The notes below the pieces were generated by a model. It was not told where the DNA came from, did not search any database, and saw only the letters and a list, made by a program, of their open reading frames with translations. DNA of 5,107 nucleotides from Lachnospiraceae bacterium (lineage in GTDB: Bacteria > Bacillota > Clostridia > Lachnospirales > Lachnospiraceae). Shown one piece after another: positions 1-5,107 of this stretch. The stretch spans positions 1 to 5,107 of the forward strand of contig JAFSRL010000212.1 of the NCBI GenBank assembly GCA_017446125.1, read 5' to 3'. Every line of letters starts with the position of its first letter. Within the stretch, counting starts at the first letter, position 1. The position numbers and the translations under genes were made by a program.

Positions 1-7
1 TTCCGCC

Positions 8-676
8 TCACCCCAAAAACTTCTTGATCGCTGCTTCGCTTTCCTTAGGAAGCAGCGATTTTAAGTGTTGAAAGAGCCGTTCGTAGGATTCCGCCGGGCT
101 GCGCTTGTAGACCTTTCCCGAGAACTTCTTGCCAAAGAACACCTCCGGCGTCGTGTATTTGGCGACGCCCCATCCGTACGTGGCGCCGTAGCGGTCCTGC
201 ATATAGACAAAGTCATCGGTGATGACATAGCCCTGCGCCTGCAGGCGGTTGATGATCGTGTCAAAGCCCTTCTTGCCGTCCTTGCCGTAGTTGCCGGCGC
301 GCTTCAACTCCTTCGACAAGACCGGCGCGTGCCGTGCGACCAGATCATAGAGCTCCTTGTCGCGCCAGGCGGCGAGACCGTCGTCGTAGCGTGCGTCAAA
401 GTCATAGCCGTCGCGGCGGTAGTTGGCCAGATCCAAAAACCATTCCGCGCTGACAAAGGCAGCCTTCTTTTCAAAAAACTTGCCGTAGGCGCAGCGCATT
501 TCCTGAATGACCGGGCCCTTCCATTCCCAGATACCCTCCTCGCCGGAGAACCAGGCCGCAGGCGCGCAATGCTCTTCGATGGAAAAGCCTTGAAGCGTAT
601 TCGCAAAATACGGCAGGATGCCGAAGCGTTCCACCGCGTTGATTAAATCATTTTTGGTACGAATCGTAAAACGCAT
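8..676 (-). CDS. AlkZ-related winged-helix-type protein, third gene of the lrgAB unit
   Basis: A 222-residue soluble protein with no signal peptide or membrane segment. From memory it matches a clostridial family usually labelled AlkZ-related or hypothetical. Family-like stretches are GFSIEEH-type residues 30-36, WEWKGPVI (50-57), CAYGKFF (62-68), a conserved-looking NYRRDGYDFDARYDDG (85-100), SKELK (121-125), GFDTIINRLQ (137-146) and YGWGVAKYTTPE (167-178). AlkZ/YcaQ proteins are DNA glycosylases that unhook crosslinks or remove alkylated bases. Whether this relative has that activity is not shown. A Q-x-Q at 146-148 is present but not at the N-terminal position of the AlkZ catalytic motif. 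The ATG at 676 is supported by AGGAGG at 681-686, only 4 bases away and overlapping the lrgB stop. The gap to lrgB is 9 bases, so co-transcription is likely. Family call moderate, function weak. Confidence 0.7.
   Translation of the reverse strand: MRFTIRTKNDLINAVERFGILPYFANTLQGFSIEEHCAPAAWFSGEEGIWEWKGPVIQEMRCAYGKFFEKKAAFVSAEWFLDLANYRRDGYDFDARYDDGLAAWRDKELYDLVARHAPVLSKELKRAGNYGKDGKKGFDTIINRLQAQGYVITDDFVYMQDRYGATYGWGVAKYTTPEVFFGKKFSGKVYKRSPAESYERLFQHLKSLLPKESEAAIKKFLG
26..60. repeat. Perfect 10-bp inverted repeat within the 3' end of the AlkZ-related gene
   Basis: ATCGCTGCTT (27-36) and AAGCAGCGAT (50-59) are exact complements around a 13-base loop. A C-G pair (37/49) adds an eleventh base pair and a G-T pair (26/60) can extend the base. 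The loop region contains the palindrome TTCCTTAGGAA (41-51), a competing fold. On the plus strand TTTT follows (59-62), terminator-like for rightward transcription. On the minus strand the nearest U-tract comes about 9 bases after the stem. It encodes residues about 206-217 of the protein, so it may be a coding-constrained hairpin near the mRNA 3' end. Confidence 0.5.
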
Positions 677-685
677 GGCGCCTCC

Positions 686-1378
686 TTACATCAGGTGCGC
701 AAAGACGGGAATGACAATGACGGTAACGATGCCGCAGACCGCAAGCGCAAGCGAACTCATCGCGCCCTCCACCTCACCGATTTCCAAGGCACGTGAGGTT
801 CCCATCGCATGTGATGCCGCGCCGATGGCGAGTCCCACGGCAGCAGGGTGATGGATGCGAAAGAGCTTGCAGGTTTTTTCCGCCGCAATGTGACCGGTGA
901 TGCCGGTGATCATAATTGCAATCGCCGTGATGGCGGGGTATCCGCCGTACTCCTCCGTTAAGGAAATGCCGATTGCCGTCGTGATGGACTTGGGCAGCAT
1001 CGTCACGTAGGATGCGTGATCCAGGCGGAAGAGCAGCGAGAACAAAAAGATGCTGACCATCGAAGCCACCACACCGGAAAGCACGCCGCAGGTGATGGCG
1101 ACGGGATGCTCTTTCAAAACGGAAATCTGTTTATAGAGCGGCACCGCGAGACAGACCGTGGTGGGCGTCAAAAGATAACCGATAAACCGCGCTCCGTCAT
1201 AGTAGGTTGCATAGTCAATCTTGAAGACAAGCAACACCGCAATGACTGTGGCCGTTGCAACAAGCATCGGATTGCAGAAGACGCTGCCGGTCTTTTTGCG
1301 CAGGTAGGCACCGAGCTGGTACGCCGCAATCGTTAAGAGGATGCCGAAGGATGCGATTCCCGCCACAAATTCATTCAT
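686..1378 (-). CDS. lrgB: LrgB/CidB family membrane protein
   Basis: A 230-residue, highly hydrophobic protein of typical LrgB length with about six or seven membrane segments. Family signatures are LLTPTTVCLAVPLYKQ (69-84), a PKSITTAIGISL stretch (129-140), EYGGYPAITA (143-152), TGITGHIAAE (158-167) and the C-terminal GLAIGAASHAMGTSRALEIGE region (182-202). LrgB works with LrgA. The pair was first described as a modulator of murein hydrolase activity and autolysis in Staphylococcus. Homologous pairs in Bacillus subtilis (PftAB) and Streptococcus mutans import pyruvate. Which role applies here is not visible. The ATG at 1378 is preferred over one at 1405: it sits just after a GGGGGAGAAGG ribosome binding site and overlaps the end of lrgA by 8 bases (ATGAATGA), which suggests translational coupling. 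No LytST-type regulator lies in the window. Confidence 0.93.
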   Translation of the reverse strand: MNEFVAGIASFGILLTIAAYQLGAYLRKKTGSVFCNPMLVATATVIAVLLVFKIDYATYYDGARFIGYLLTPTTVCLAVPLYKQISVLKEHPVAITCGVLSGVVASMVSIFLFSLLFRLDHASYVTMLPKSITTAIGISLTEEYGGYPAITAIAIMITGITGHIAAEKTCKLFRIHHPAAVGLAIGAASHAMGTSRALEIGEVEGAMSSLALAVCGIVTVIVIPVFAHLM

Positions 1379-1727
1379 CCTTCTCCCCCTTTCGCATGAG
1401 CACATCCGTCATCTTGCCGGAGATGATGAGCACGATGAAGGTTGTCAGGATGCTGATGACCAAAAGCGGAAGAAGCATCTGCCGCATCGCCGCAAAGTTG
1501 TTGATGAGACCCGAGGTTGCCGGAACGAACATGACGGGCATGATTTCAATTAAAAATTTCGCGGCGCCCTCCACCTGCGGCAGCTTAATGATGCCCGTCA
1601 TCAATGCAACGAGCATAAGCACAAGCCCGTAGACGCTGCCCGGAATCGGGAGCGGAATGAGCGCGTGACACAGTTCCCCCAGCGCGGTGACCAGTATGAT
1701 AATCAGAAATTGCTGTACGTATTTCAT
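1371..1727 (-). CDS. lrgA: LrgA/CidA family holin-like membrane protein
   Basis: A 118-residue protein with four predicted membrane segments at about residues 5-24, 30-48, 57-75 and 84-104, then a short charged tail ending KGEKDE. The family motifs are PLPIPGSVYGL (25-35) and MPVMFVPATSGL (63-74); the latter corresponds to the usual LFFVPAxVG segment. It is the holin-like partner of LrgB, with which it forms the pyruvate-transport or lysis-modulating membrane pair. The ATG at 1727 gives the normal family length and N-terminus (MKYVQQ). Longer versions from 1739 or 1790 add residues unlike LrgA and have no good ribosome binding site. The chosen start itself has only a weak GGG a few bases upstream, while a -10-like box lies right in front of it, so translation may begin on a very short or absent leader. 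Confidence 0.9.
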   Translation of the reverse strand: MKYVQQFLIIILVTALGELCHALIPLPIPGSVYGLVLMLVALMTGIIKLPQVEGAAKFLIEIMPVMFVPATSGLINNFAAMRQMLLPLLVISILTTFIVLIISGKMTDVLMRKGEKDE

Positions 1728-1734
1728 ACGCCCT

Positions 1735-1745
1735 ATCATACCACA
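1735..1745 (-). promoter_or_regulatory. Extended -10 promoter candidate for lrgA (possibly leaderless mRNA)
   Basis: On the minus strand this reads TGTGG then TATGAT, matching the TRTGn extended -10 element plus a 5-of-6 -10 hexamer. There is no convincing -35 at 16-18 bases; the hexamer there reads AAGACG. Its start point, 6-7 bases after the box, would fall at about 1728-1729, right beside the lrgA ATG at 1727. A second, weaker minus-strand possibility is TATAGT (1806-1811) with GTTTCA (1829-1834) at 17-base spacing, which would give a leader of roughly 70 bases. Confidence 0.45.
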
Positions 1746-1784
1746 ACCGGGCGGCAACGTCTTGCTTTTTTGGCCTGCCCTTTC

Positions 1785-1813
1785 TTGCATTTTTTTACGT
1801 CTGTCACTATACT
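1785..1813 (+). promoter_or_regulatory. Sigma-A type promoter for the alpha/beta hydrolase gene
   Basis: TTGCAT at 1785-1790 and TATACT at 1808-1813 are separated by exactly 17 bases. Transcription should begin near 1820, giving a leader of about 30 bases that carries the AGGAAG ribosome binding site at 1839-1844. A T-rich tract fills the start of the spacer. Confidence 0.75.
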
Positions 1814-1848
1814 TTTCTTAAGTACGTTTGAAACGGAAAGGAAGTGTC

Positions 1849-2778
1849 ATGTCGAAAAAAGGAGTCATAGCAACTCTTGCCGGATTGGGCGCAATGGCGG
1901 GCGGTTTTTTCTACGGACAGGAGAGGCTCTACCGCGCGGTCTTAAAACCGAATCCCACAAAGGAAGACGGGTATCGTCAAAAGTCGGGCGATGTCATTCC
2001 TTCGATGCATTATGTCAGGGAGCACCCGAAAAAGCAGGATTTATATCTGAACGCGGTTGACGGGTTAAAGCTGCACGCGGTGTTTCTGCCTGTTGACGAT
2101 GATAAACAGCATACCTACGTCATCGCAATCCACGGACACAATGACAATTACGAGCGCATGGGCATTTACGCGAAGAAGTATTATGAATCCGGCTATCCGG
2201 TGCTGATGCCGGATTTGCGCGGGCACGGCCGAAGCGAAGGTGACTACGTGGGATACGGGTATGACGACCGGCTCGATATTTTAGAGTGGATTTATTACCT
2301 GATCCGGATGGACGCGGAAGCGAAGATTATTTTGCACGGCATCTCGATGGGCGCAAGCACCGTGATGCTTGTGACGGGCGAGACACTGCCGGACAACGTC
2401 AAGGCGGCGATTGAGGACAGCGGCTACAGCACGCTCACGAAGGAATTCGATGCGGTCTACCGCAGAACCGGCAACGGCGTCATCCCGTCCAAGACCGCGA
2501 CGCAGGCGGTGCGGCAGGTGATTTTGAATAAAGCGGGTTACGACATCAGGGATGTGGACTGTGTTGCGGCGGTTGCGCGCAGCAAGACGCCGACCTTGTT
2601 TTTGCACGGCGAGGCGGACATCACGGTGCCGGTTTCGATGTGCAGGGAGCTCTACGAAGCGGCATCATGCCCGAAGAAAATGAAAATCTTTTTGAACGCG
2701 GGTCACGTCGACGCGGTGGGCTTAGAGCCCGAGCTGTACTGGGGGACGGTGGACAGATTCCTATCTGAGTTTCTGTGA
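1849..2778 (+). CDS. Alpha/beta hydrolase with N-terminal membrane anchor or signal
   Basis: A 309-residue serine hydrolase of the COG1073-like group common in Firmicutes. The N-terminus MSKK plus a small-residue hydrophobic stretch at about residues 5-23 is a signal anchor or signal peptide with no clear cleavage motif, so the enzyme probably works at the outer membrane face. The core shows the oxyanion-side HGHND (95-99), PDLRGHGRSEG (121-131), the nucleophile elbow GISMGA with Ser166, Asp257 in HGEADITVP and His286 in NAGHVDA. The catalytic triad is therefore complete and activity is expected; the substrate is unknown (esterase or peptidase-like are both possible). A start at ATG 1849 has AGGAAG 4 bases upstream. 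An in-frame TTG at 1828 would overlap that site and is less likely. It has its own promoter and is divergent from lrgA. Its stop codon lies inside the left arm of the 2773-2938 element. Confidence 0.88.
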   Translation: MSKKGVIATLAGLGAMAGGFFYGQERLYRAVLKPNPTKEDGYRQKSGDVIPSMHYVREHPKKQDLYLNAVDGLKLHAVFLPVDDDKQHTYVIAIHGHNDNYERMGIYAKKYYESGYPVLMPDLRGHGRSEGDYVGYGYDDRLDILEWIYYLIRMDAEAKIILHGISMGASTVMLVTGETLPDNVKAAIEDSGYSTLTKEFDAVYRRTGNGVIPSKTATQAVRQVILNKAGYDIRDVDCVAAVARSKTPTLFLHGEADITVPVSMCRELYEAASCPKKMKIFLNAGHVDAVGLEPELYWGTVDRFLSEFL

Positions 2779-2938
2779 AAGCTCCGGCAAGCGGGCAGGC
2801 GGACGGGGGTGCTGGCACAACCGGATGCGTGCACATTTGCCGGGCAACAGAGATGAGCAAGTAGCGTGACAACGCGGATTGCGAATATCTGTAGGATTGC
2901 GAGAGCGCAACGCGCGGAGCAATCCGTGGCTTTCACAG
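2773..2938. repeat. 166-bp structured element with 10-bp terminal inverted repeats (MITE-like)
   Basis: CTGTGAAAGC (2773-2782) and its exact reverse complement GCTTTCACAG (2929-2938) bound this stretch, which holds the whole gap between the convergent hydrolase and murG genes. Inside, TCCGGCAA (2783-2790) can pair with TTGCCGGG (2837-2844, one G-T pair) directly next to the outer stem. GCGT/ACGC (2864-2875) forms a small hairpin. GGATTGC (2894-2900) pairs with GCAATCC (2919-2925), with an inner GCGC/GCGC stem around an AAC loop. The 9-mer GGATTGCGA occurs twice (2876-2884, 2894-2902), so the last stem has a competing partner. There is no T-tract, so it is not a classic intrinsic terminator, and no target duplication is obvious. 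I have an unverified memory of similar sequences dispersed in Lachnospiraceae genomes. It could be a miniature mobile element, a structured RNA or a two-way transcription end. Confidence 0.6.
2894..2925. other. Hairpin inside the 166-bp element
   Basis: A 7-bp perfect stem, GGATTGC with GCAATCC, encloses a second 4-bp stem GCGC (2905-2908) with GCGC (2912-2915) around a 3-base loop. The upstream copy CGGATTGC (2875-2882) could pair over 8 bases with GCAATCCG (2919-2926) instead, which would give an alternative fold. Confidence 0.5.
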
Positions 2939-3997
2939 CATACTTTCAATCAAGTTCAAAATCGTCAGCGTCGCGCTGTGCTGGTTCGAGTCATGCATGC
3001 GCGCCTTGATTGCGTCACGGTCCGCATAGACCTCGTGGATGCGCCTGATGAGGATGTCCTCGTCGAGGTCGTCGTTTTCAATCACAACGGAGAAGCCCTG
3101 CTGCTCAAAGCTCCTGGCGTTCAGCTCCTGATCGCCGCGGCTGTTTTTGGGAGAGAGCGGAACCAAAATGTTCGGCTTACGCAGGGCGAGCAGCTCACAG
3201 ATGGAGTTCGCGCCCGCTCTTGAAATCACGATGTCCGCAAGGGCAAAGAGGTCCTTTAAGTCTGACTTCACATACTCAAACTGTTTGTAGCCCGGGACAT
3301 TTAATTTCAAATTGTCCATCTTTTCCTTGCCGCAGATATGGACGATGTTAAACTCCGGAAGGAGCTTGGGCAGTGCGTCACGCACGCACTCGTTGATTGC
3401 CTGTGCGCCCAAAGAGCCGCCGATGATCATTAAGACCGGTTTGTTGTCTTCAAAGCCGCAGAGTTTTCTGCCTGCCACGGCAAGGCCGCGGCTTAATTCG
3501 TCACGGATGGGCGTGCCGGTGATGACCGCCTTTTCCGCGGGAACGTAGGCAAGGGTCTCCGGAAAGTTGCAGCAGATTTTTTGGGCGACGGGAAAGCAGA
3601 GCTTGTTTGCAAGCCCGGGCGTCAAGTCCGACTCGTGCAGGATGCAGGGGATTTTCAACGCGTGTCCCGCGCGCACGACCGGCGCGCCCACAAAGCCGCC
3701 CTTCGAGAAGATGACGTCCGGCTTGATCTGCTTTAATGCCTTGCGCGCCTCGGCGTAGCCCTTCATCACGCGGAAGGGGTCTGAGAAATTCTTGGGATCG
3801 AAGTAACGGCGCAGCTTACCCGTTGCGATGCCGTAGTAGGGGATGTCGTAATCCGCAACTAACTTTTTCTCGATGCCGTCGTAGGAACCGATGTAAGAGA
3901 TTTCGTAACCGCGCTCTTTCAGGTAAGGGATGAGCGCGAGATTGGGTGTCACGTGTCCGGCAGTGCCGCCGCCGGTTAAGACGATTTTCTTTGACAT
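2933..3997 (-). CDS. murG: UDP-GlcNAc:undecaprenyl-PP-MurNAc-pentapeptide GlcNAc transferase (MurG)
   Basis: A 354-residue GT28 glycosyltransferase of full family length. It acts at the inner face of the membrane, adding GlcNAc from UDP-GlcNAc to lipid I to make lipid II, the last cytoplasmic step of peptidoglycan precursor synthesis. Motifs are the N-terminal glycine-rich loop GGGTAGH (9-15), FSKGGFVGAPVV (97-108), HESDLTPGLAN (121-131), GGSLGAQ (193-199), SRAGANSICELL (259-270) with the nucleotide-binding Glu268, and SRGDQ (286-290). The HESDLTPGLAN form, instead of the E. coli-like HEQN, and the KLRRY segment (61-65) resemble the Staphylococcus subtype. The ATG at 3997 has AAGGAG (4005-4010) 7 bases upstream; a TTG at 4003 would be too close. 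It stands alone, not in a division/cell-wall cluster, so a second murG may exist elsewhere. Its last two codons and stop fall in the right arm of the 2773-2938 element. Confidence 0.95.
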   Translation of the reverse strand: MSKKIVLTGGGTAGHVTPNLALIPYLKERGYEISYIGSYDGIEKKLVADYDIPYYGIATGKLRRYFDPKNFSDPFRVMKGYAEARKALKQIKPDVIFSKGGFVGAPVVRAGHALKIPCILHESDLTPGLANKLCFPVAQKICCNFPETLAYVPAEKAVITGTPIRDELSRGLAVAGRKLCGFEDNKPVLMIIGGSLGAQAINECVRDALPKLLPEFNIVHICGKEKMDNLKLNVPGYKQFEYVKSDLKDLFALADIVISRAGANSICELLALRKPNILVPLSPKNSRGDQELNARSFEQQGFSVVIENDDLDEDILIRRIHEVYADRDAIKARMHDSNQHSATLTILNLIESML

Positions 3998-4010
3998 AAA
4001 CAAACTCCTT

Positions 4011-4040
4011 TTGCCCGAAAGGGCGCTAAGCGTGTATAAT
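4011..4040 (+). promoter_or_regulatory. Promoter for the NYN-domain gene
   Basis: TTGCCC (4011-4016) and a perfect TATAAT (4035-4040) are 18 bases apart. Transcription would start near 4047, giving a leader of about 40 bases. The -35 lies on a GCCC-GAAA-GGGC inverted repeat (4013-4024). It overlaps the oppositely oriented murG promoter. Confidence 0.72.
4013..4024. repeat. Small inverted repeat in the murG leader
   Basis: GCCC and GGGC surround a 4-base loop (GAAA on the plus strand, TTTC on the minus strand). In the murG mRNA it would fold just 2 bases upstream of the AAGGAG ribosome binding site; at the DNA level it overlaps the -35 of the NYN gene. It could be a weak translation modulator, an operator half, or nothing. 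Confidence 0.4.
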
Positions 4041-4042
4041 CA

Positions 4043-4071
4043 AGTATAGTACGATTTGAGGAAAAGAACAA
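4043..4071 (-). promoter_or_regulatory. murG: Promoter for murG
   Basis: On the minus strand, TTGTTC (4066-4071) and TATACT (4043-4048) are 17 bases apart. The start point would be near 4036, so the murG leader is about 39 bases and begins inside the -10 of the opposite promoter. Confidence 0.65.
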
Positions 4072-4086
4072 GGAAGGAAACGACCC

Positions 4087-5067
4087 ATGGAAGAAAATAA
4101 AGACATTAACATTGCGCTGTTGATTGACGTCGACAACATCGCGTGGCGCTATACGGAAAGCATCTTAAGCGAGCTGTCAAAGTACGGCAAGGTGACAATC
4201 CGCCGCATGTACGGCGACTGGTCGCAGAGCCGCTTGAAGGGCTGGCTCAATCACGCGTCGCGCTATTCCTTAACGCCCATCATGCAACCCAACAATTCGC
4301 CCGGCAAGAACGCGTCGGACATCGGTCTCATCATCGACGCGATGGACATTCTGTATTCCGGCGAGGCGCAGGGCTTTTGCATCGTGTCGAGCGACGGTGA
4401 CTTCAACAAGCTTGCGACGCGCATCCGCGAGGCGGGCAAGATTGTGATCGGCATGGGCGAGAAAAAGACGCCCGAGGCATTCCGCGCTTCGTGCGAGCGC
4501 TTTGTGTTCCTCGATGTCATTCAGAATGAGTTGGAGGATGAGTCTTCGGCCTCCGCGCCGGCAACTGCGGACGCAGAAGAGACACTGCCTGCGGAAGGGG
4601 AGGGAACGCTGACCGATAAGGCGGACGCGAAGACGATCATCGAGAACGCGATCATCCGCATGATCACGGACAACGACGCGATGGGCAAGGAAACGGGCTT
4701 AGGCGAGATTGGAAGCCGCCTGGTGAAGATTTATCCGGACTTCGACATCAGAAACTACGGGTACTCGAAGCTGTCTTCTTACTTAAAGGATTTTGCGTCG
4801 CTTGCCGTTACGACCGACAACAACGATGTGTGGGTGAGCCTGCGCGGCACGTCCCAGGCGGACATCGAGGAGCAGATCAAGGCGATTTTTAAGGCGCAAA
4901 AGACCGACACGATGAACGTGGGGCTGTTGAAGAGCGAGCTGCAGAAGGTGAATCCGTCGCTGAACGCGACGATCAAGAACGCCGGCGTGACGAAGTTCTC
5001 CGTCTTCCTCGACCGCAAGGTGGACTGCGTGAAATTCGACGGCGGGGATCACGCGATTTTGGTGTGA
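4087..5067 (+). CDS. NYN-domain (PIN-like) putative ribonuclease with two OST-HTH/LOTUS-type domains
   Basis: A 326-residue soluble protein. Residues about 7-146 form a NYN/LabA-like domain: IALLIDVDN (9-17) with Asp14 and Asp16, NASDIGLIIDAMD (75-87) with Asp78 and Asp84, and IVSSDGDF (99-106) with Asp103 and Asp105. These are the expected metal-binding acidic residues of a PIN-fold nuclease. An Ala/Glu-rich acidic linker (about 148-180) follows. Residues about 183-253 form an OST-HTH/LOTUS domain with the hallmark LGEIGSRLVKIYPDFD and RNYGYSKLSSYLKD segments. Residues about 257-326 look like a second, more divergent copy (LLKSELQKVNPS, KFSVFLD). LOTUS domains bind RNA or protein partners, so an RNA-processing or decay role is inferred; the substrate is unknown. 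The ATG at 4087 has AAGGAAGG (4070-4077) upstream. It is monocistronic, with its own promoter and a terminator just after the stop. Confidence 0.9.
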   Translation: MEENKDINIALLIDVDNIAWRYTESILSELSKYGKVTIRRMYGDWSQSRLKGWLNHASRYSLTPIMQPNNSPGKNASDIGLIIDAMDILYSGEAQGFCIVSSDGDFNKLATRIREAGKIVIGMGEKKTPEAFRASCERFVFLDVIQNELEDESSASAPATADAEETLPAEGEGTLTDKADAKTIIENAIIRMITDNDAMGKETGLGEIGSRLVKIYPDFDIRNYGYSKLSSYLKDFASLAVTTDNNDVWVSLRGTSQADIEEQIKAIFKAQKTDTMNVGLLKSELQKVNPSLNATIKNAGVTKFSVFLDRKVDCVKFDGGDHAILV

Positions 5068-5103
5068 GTGAGTCAGGGGGACGGGTACAGTGACTCATTT
5101 TTT
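5068..5103 (+). terminator. Intrinsic terminator after the NYN gene, with a REP-like core
   Basis: TGAGTCA (5069-5075) pairs perfectly with TGACTCA (5091-5097); an extra G-T pair is possible at 5068/5098. A run of six T follows (5098-5103). The 15-base loop begins GGGGGACGGG. The stem starts one base after the stop codon. The GGGGACGG core inside a TGA-palindrome resembles a repeat family I remember from many bacteria (GGGGACGGTTC between complementary TGTGACA-like arms), so the terminator may derive from such an element. Confidence 0.8.
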
Positions 5104-5107
5104 CAAA

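Noticed and set aside
233..241. Q-x-Q motif (residues 146-148) of the AlkZ-related protein as a glycosylase catalytic motif
   Set aside because: In AlkZ the catalytic glutamines lie near the N-terminus. Here the match is in a different segment, so it is probably coincidental.
65..646. Long open frame of 193 codons on the plus strand
   Set aside because: It lies entirely antisense to the AlkZ-related gene, has no ribosome binding site and an unlikely composition. The minus-strand protein shows family-like motifs and operon context.
1371..1790. Longer LrgA starting at 1790
   Set aside because: The added N-terminus is polar and unlike LrgA, there is no ribosome binding site before that ATG, and it would overlap the hydrolase promoter region.
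1828..1848. Upstream TTG start for the hydrolase
   Set aside because: It would place the AGGAAG ribosome binding site inside the coding region and has no site of its own. The ATG at 1849 gives a proper signal-anchor N-terminus.
2779..2932. Classic bidirectional intrinsic terminator between hydrolase and murG
   Set aside because: There are stems but no T-tract on either strand next to them, and the outer 10-bp stem would enclose 146 bases.
2879..3223. Open frame of 114 codons on the plus strand running into murG
   Set aside because: It mostly mirrors the murG coding sequence, and its first part is the 166-bp element; no start signals were seen.
1..5107. tRNA, rRNA, CRISPR array, riboswitch, transposase or defence system
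   Set aside because: No cloverleaf-like gene, regularly spaced repeat, recognisable aptamer core, transposase coding sequence or defence-type gene set was seen on either strand. The NYN nuclease alone is not evidence for a defence locus.

Overview
The window looks like chromosomal DNA of a moderately GC-rich Gram-positive anaerobe of the Clostridia, most likely Lachnospiraceae. The grounds are A/G-rich AGGAGG-type ribosome binding sites, sigma-A-like promoters, a MurG of the Gram-positive (Staphylococcus-like) subtype, a clostridial-type AlkZ-related protein, and an intergenic element that resembles repeats I remember from Lachnospiraceae. The lineage call rests on recall, not on a search.

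Layout. (1) Positions 8-1727, minus strand: a tight three-gene unit, lrgA, lrgB and an AlkZ-related protein gene. lrgA and lrgB overlap by 8 bases, and the ribosome binding site of the third gene overlaps the lrgB stop codon. (2) Positions 1728-1848: a divergent intergenic region. It has a good rightward promoter and, on the minus strand, an extended -10 box so close to lrgA that its mRNA may be nearly leaderless. (3) Positions 1849-2778, plus: an N-terminally membrane-anchored or secreted alpha/beta hydrolase with a complete Ser-Asp-His triad. (4) Positions 2773-2938: a 166-bp structured element bounded by perfect 10-bp inverted repeats. It fills the gap between two convergent genes, and each of its ends supplies the stop codon of one of them. 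(5) Positions 2933-3997, minus: murG, the lipid II-forming glycosyltransferase, outside any visible cell-wall cluster. (6) Positions 3998-4086: a short divergent region where two good promoters overlap. (7) Positions 4087-5067, plus: a NYN-domain (PIN-like) putative ribonuclease with two C-terminal OST-HTH/LOTUS-type domains, closed by a hairpin plus T-tract terminator whose core resembles a known palindromic repeat.

Functionally these are mostly housekeeping or envelope genes: a carbon/envelope membrane pair (LrgAB), a cell-envelope hydrolase, peptidoglycan precursor synthesis and a putative RNA-processing nuclease. I see no phage, CRISPR, toxin-antitoxin or defence locus. The most unusual items are the 166-bp element shared by two convergent stop codons, the possible leaderless lrgA promoter, the overlapping murG/NYN promoters, and the co-transcription of an AlkZ-related gene with lrgAB.
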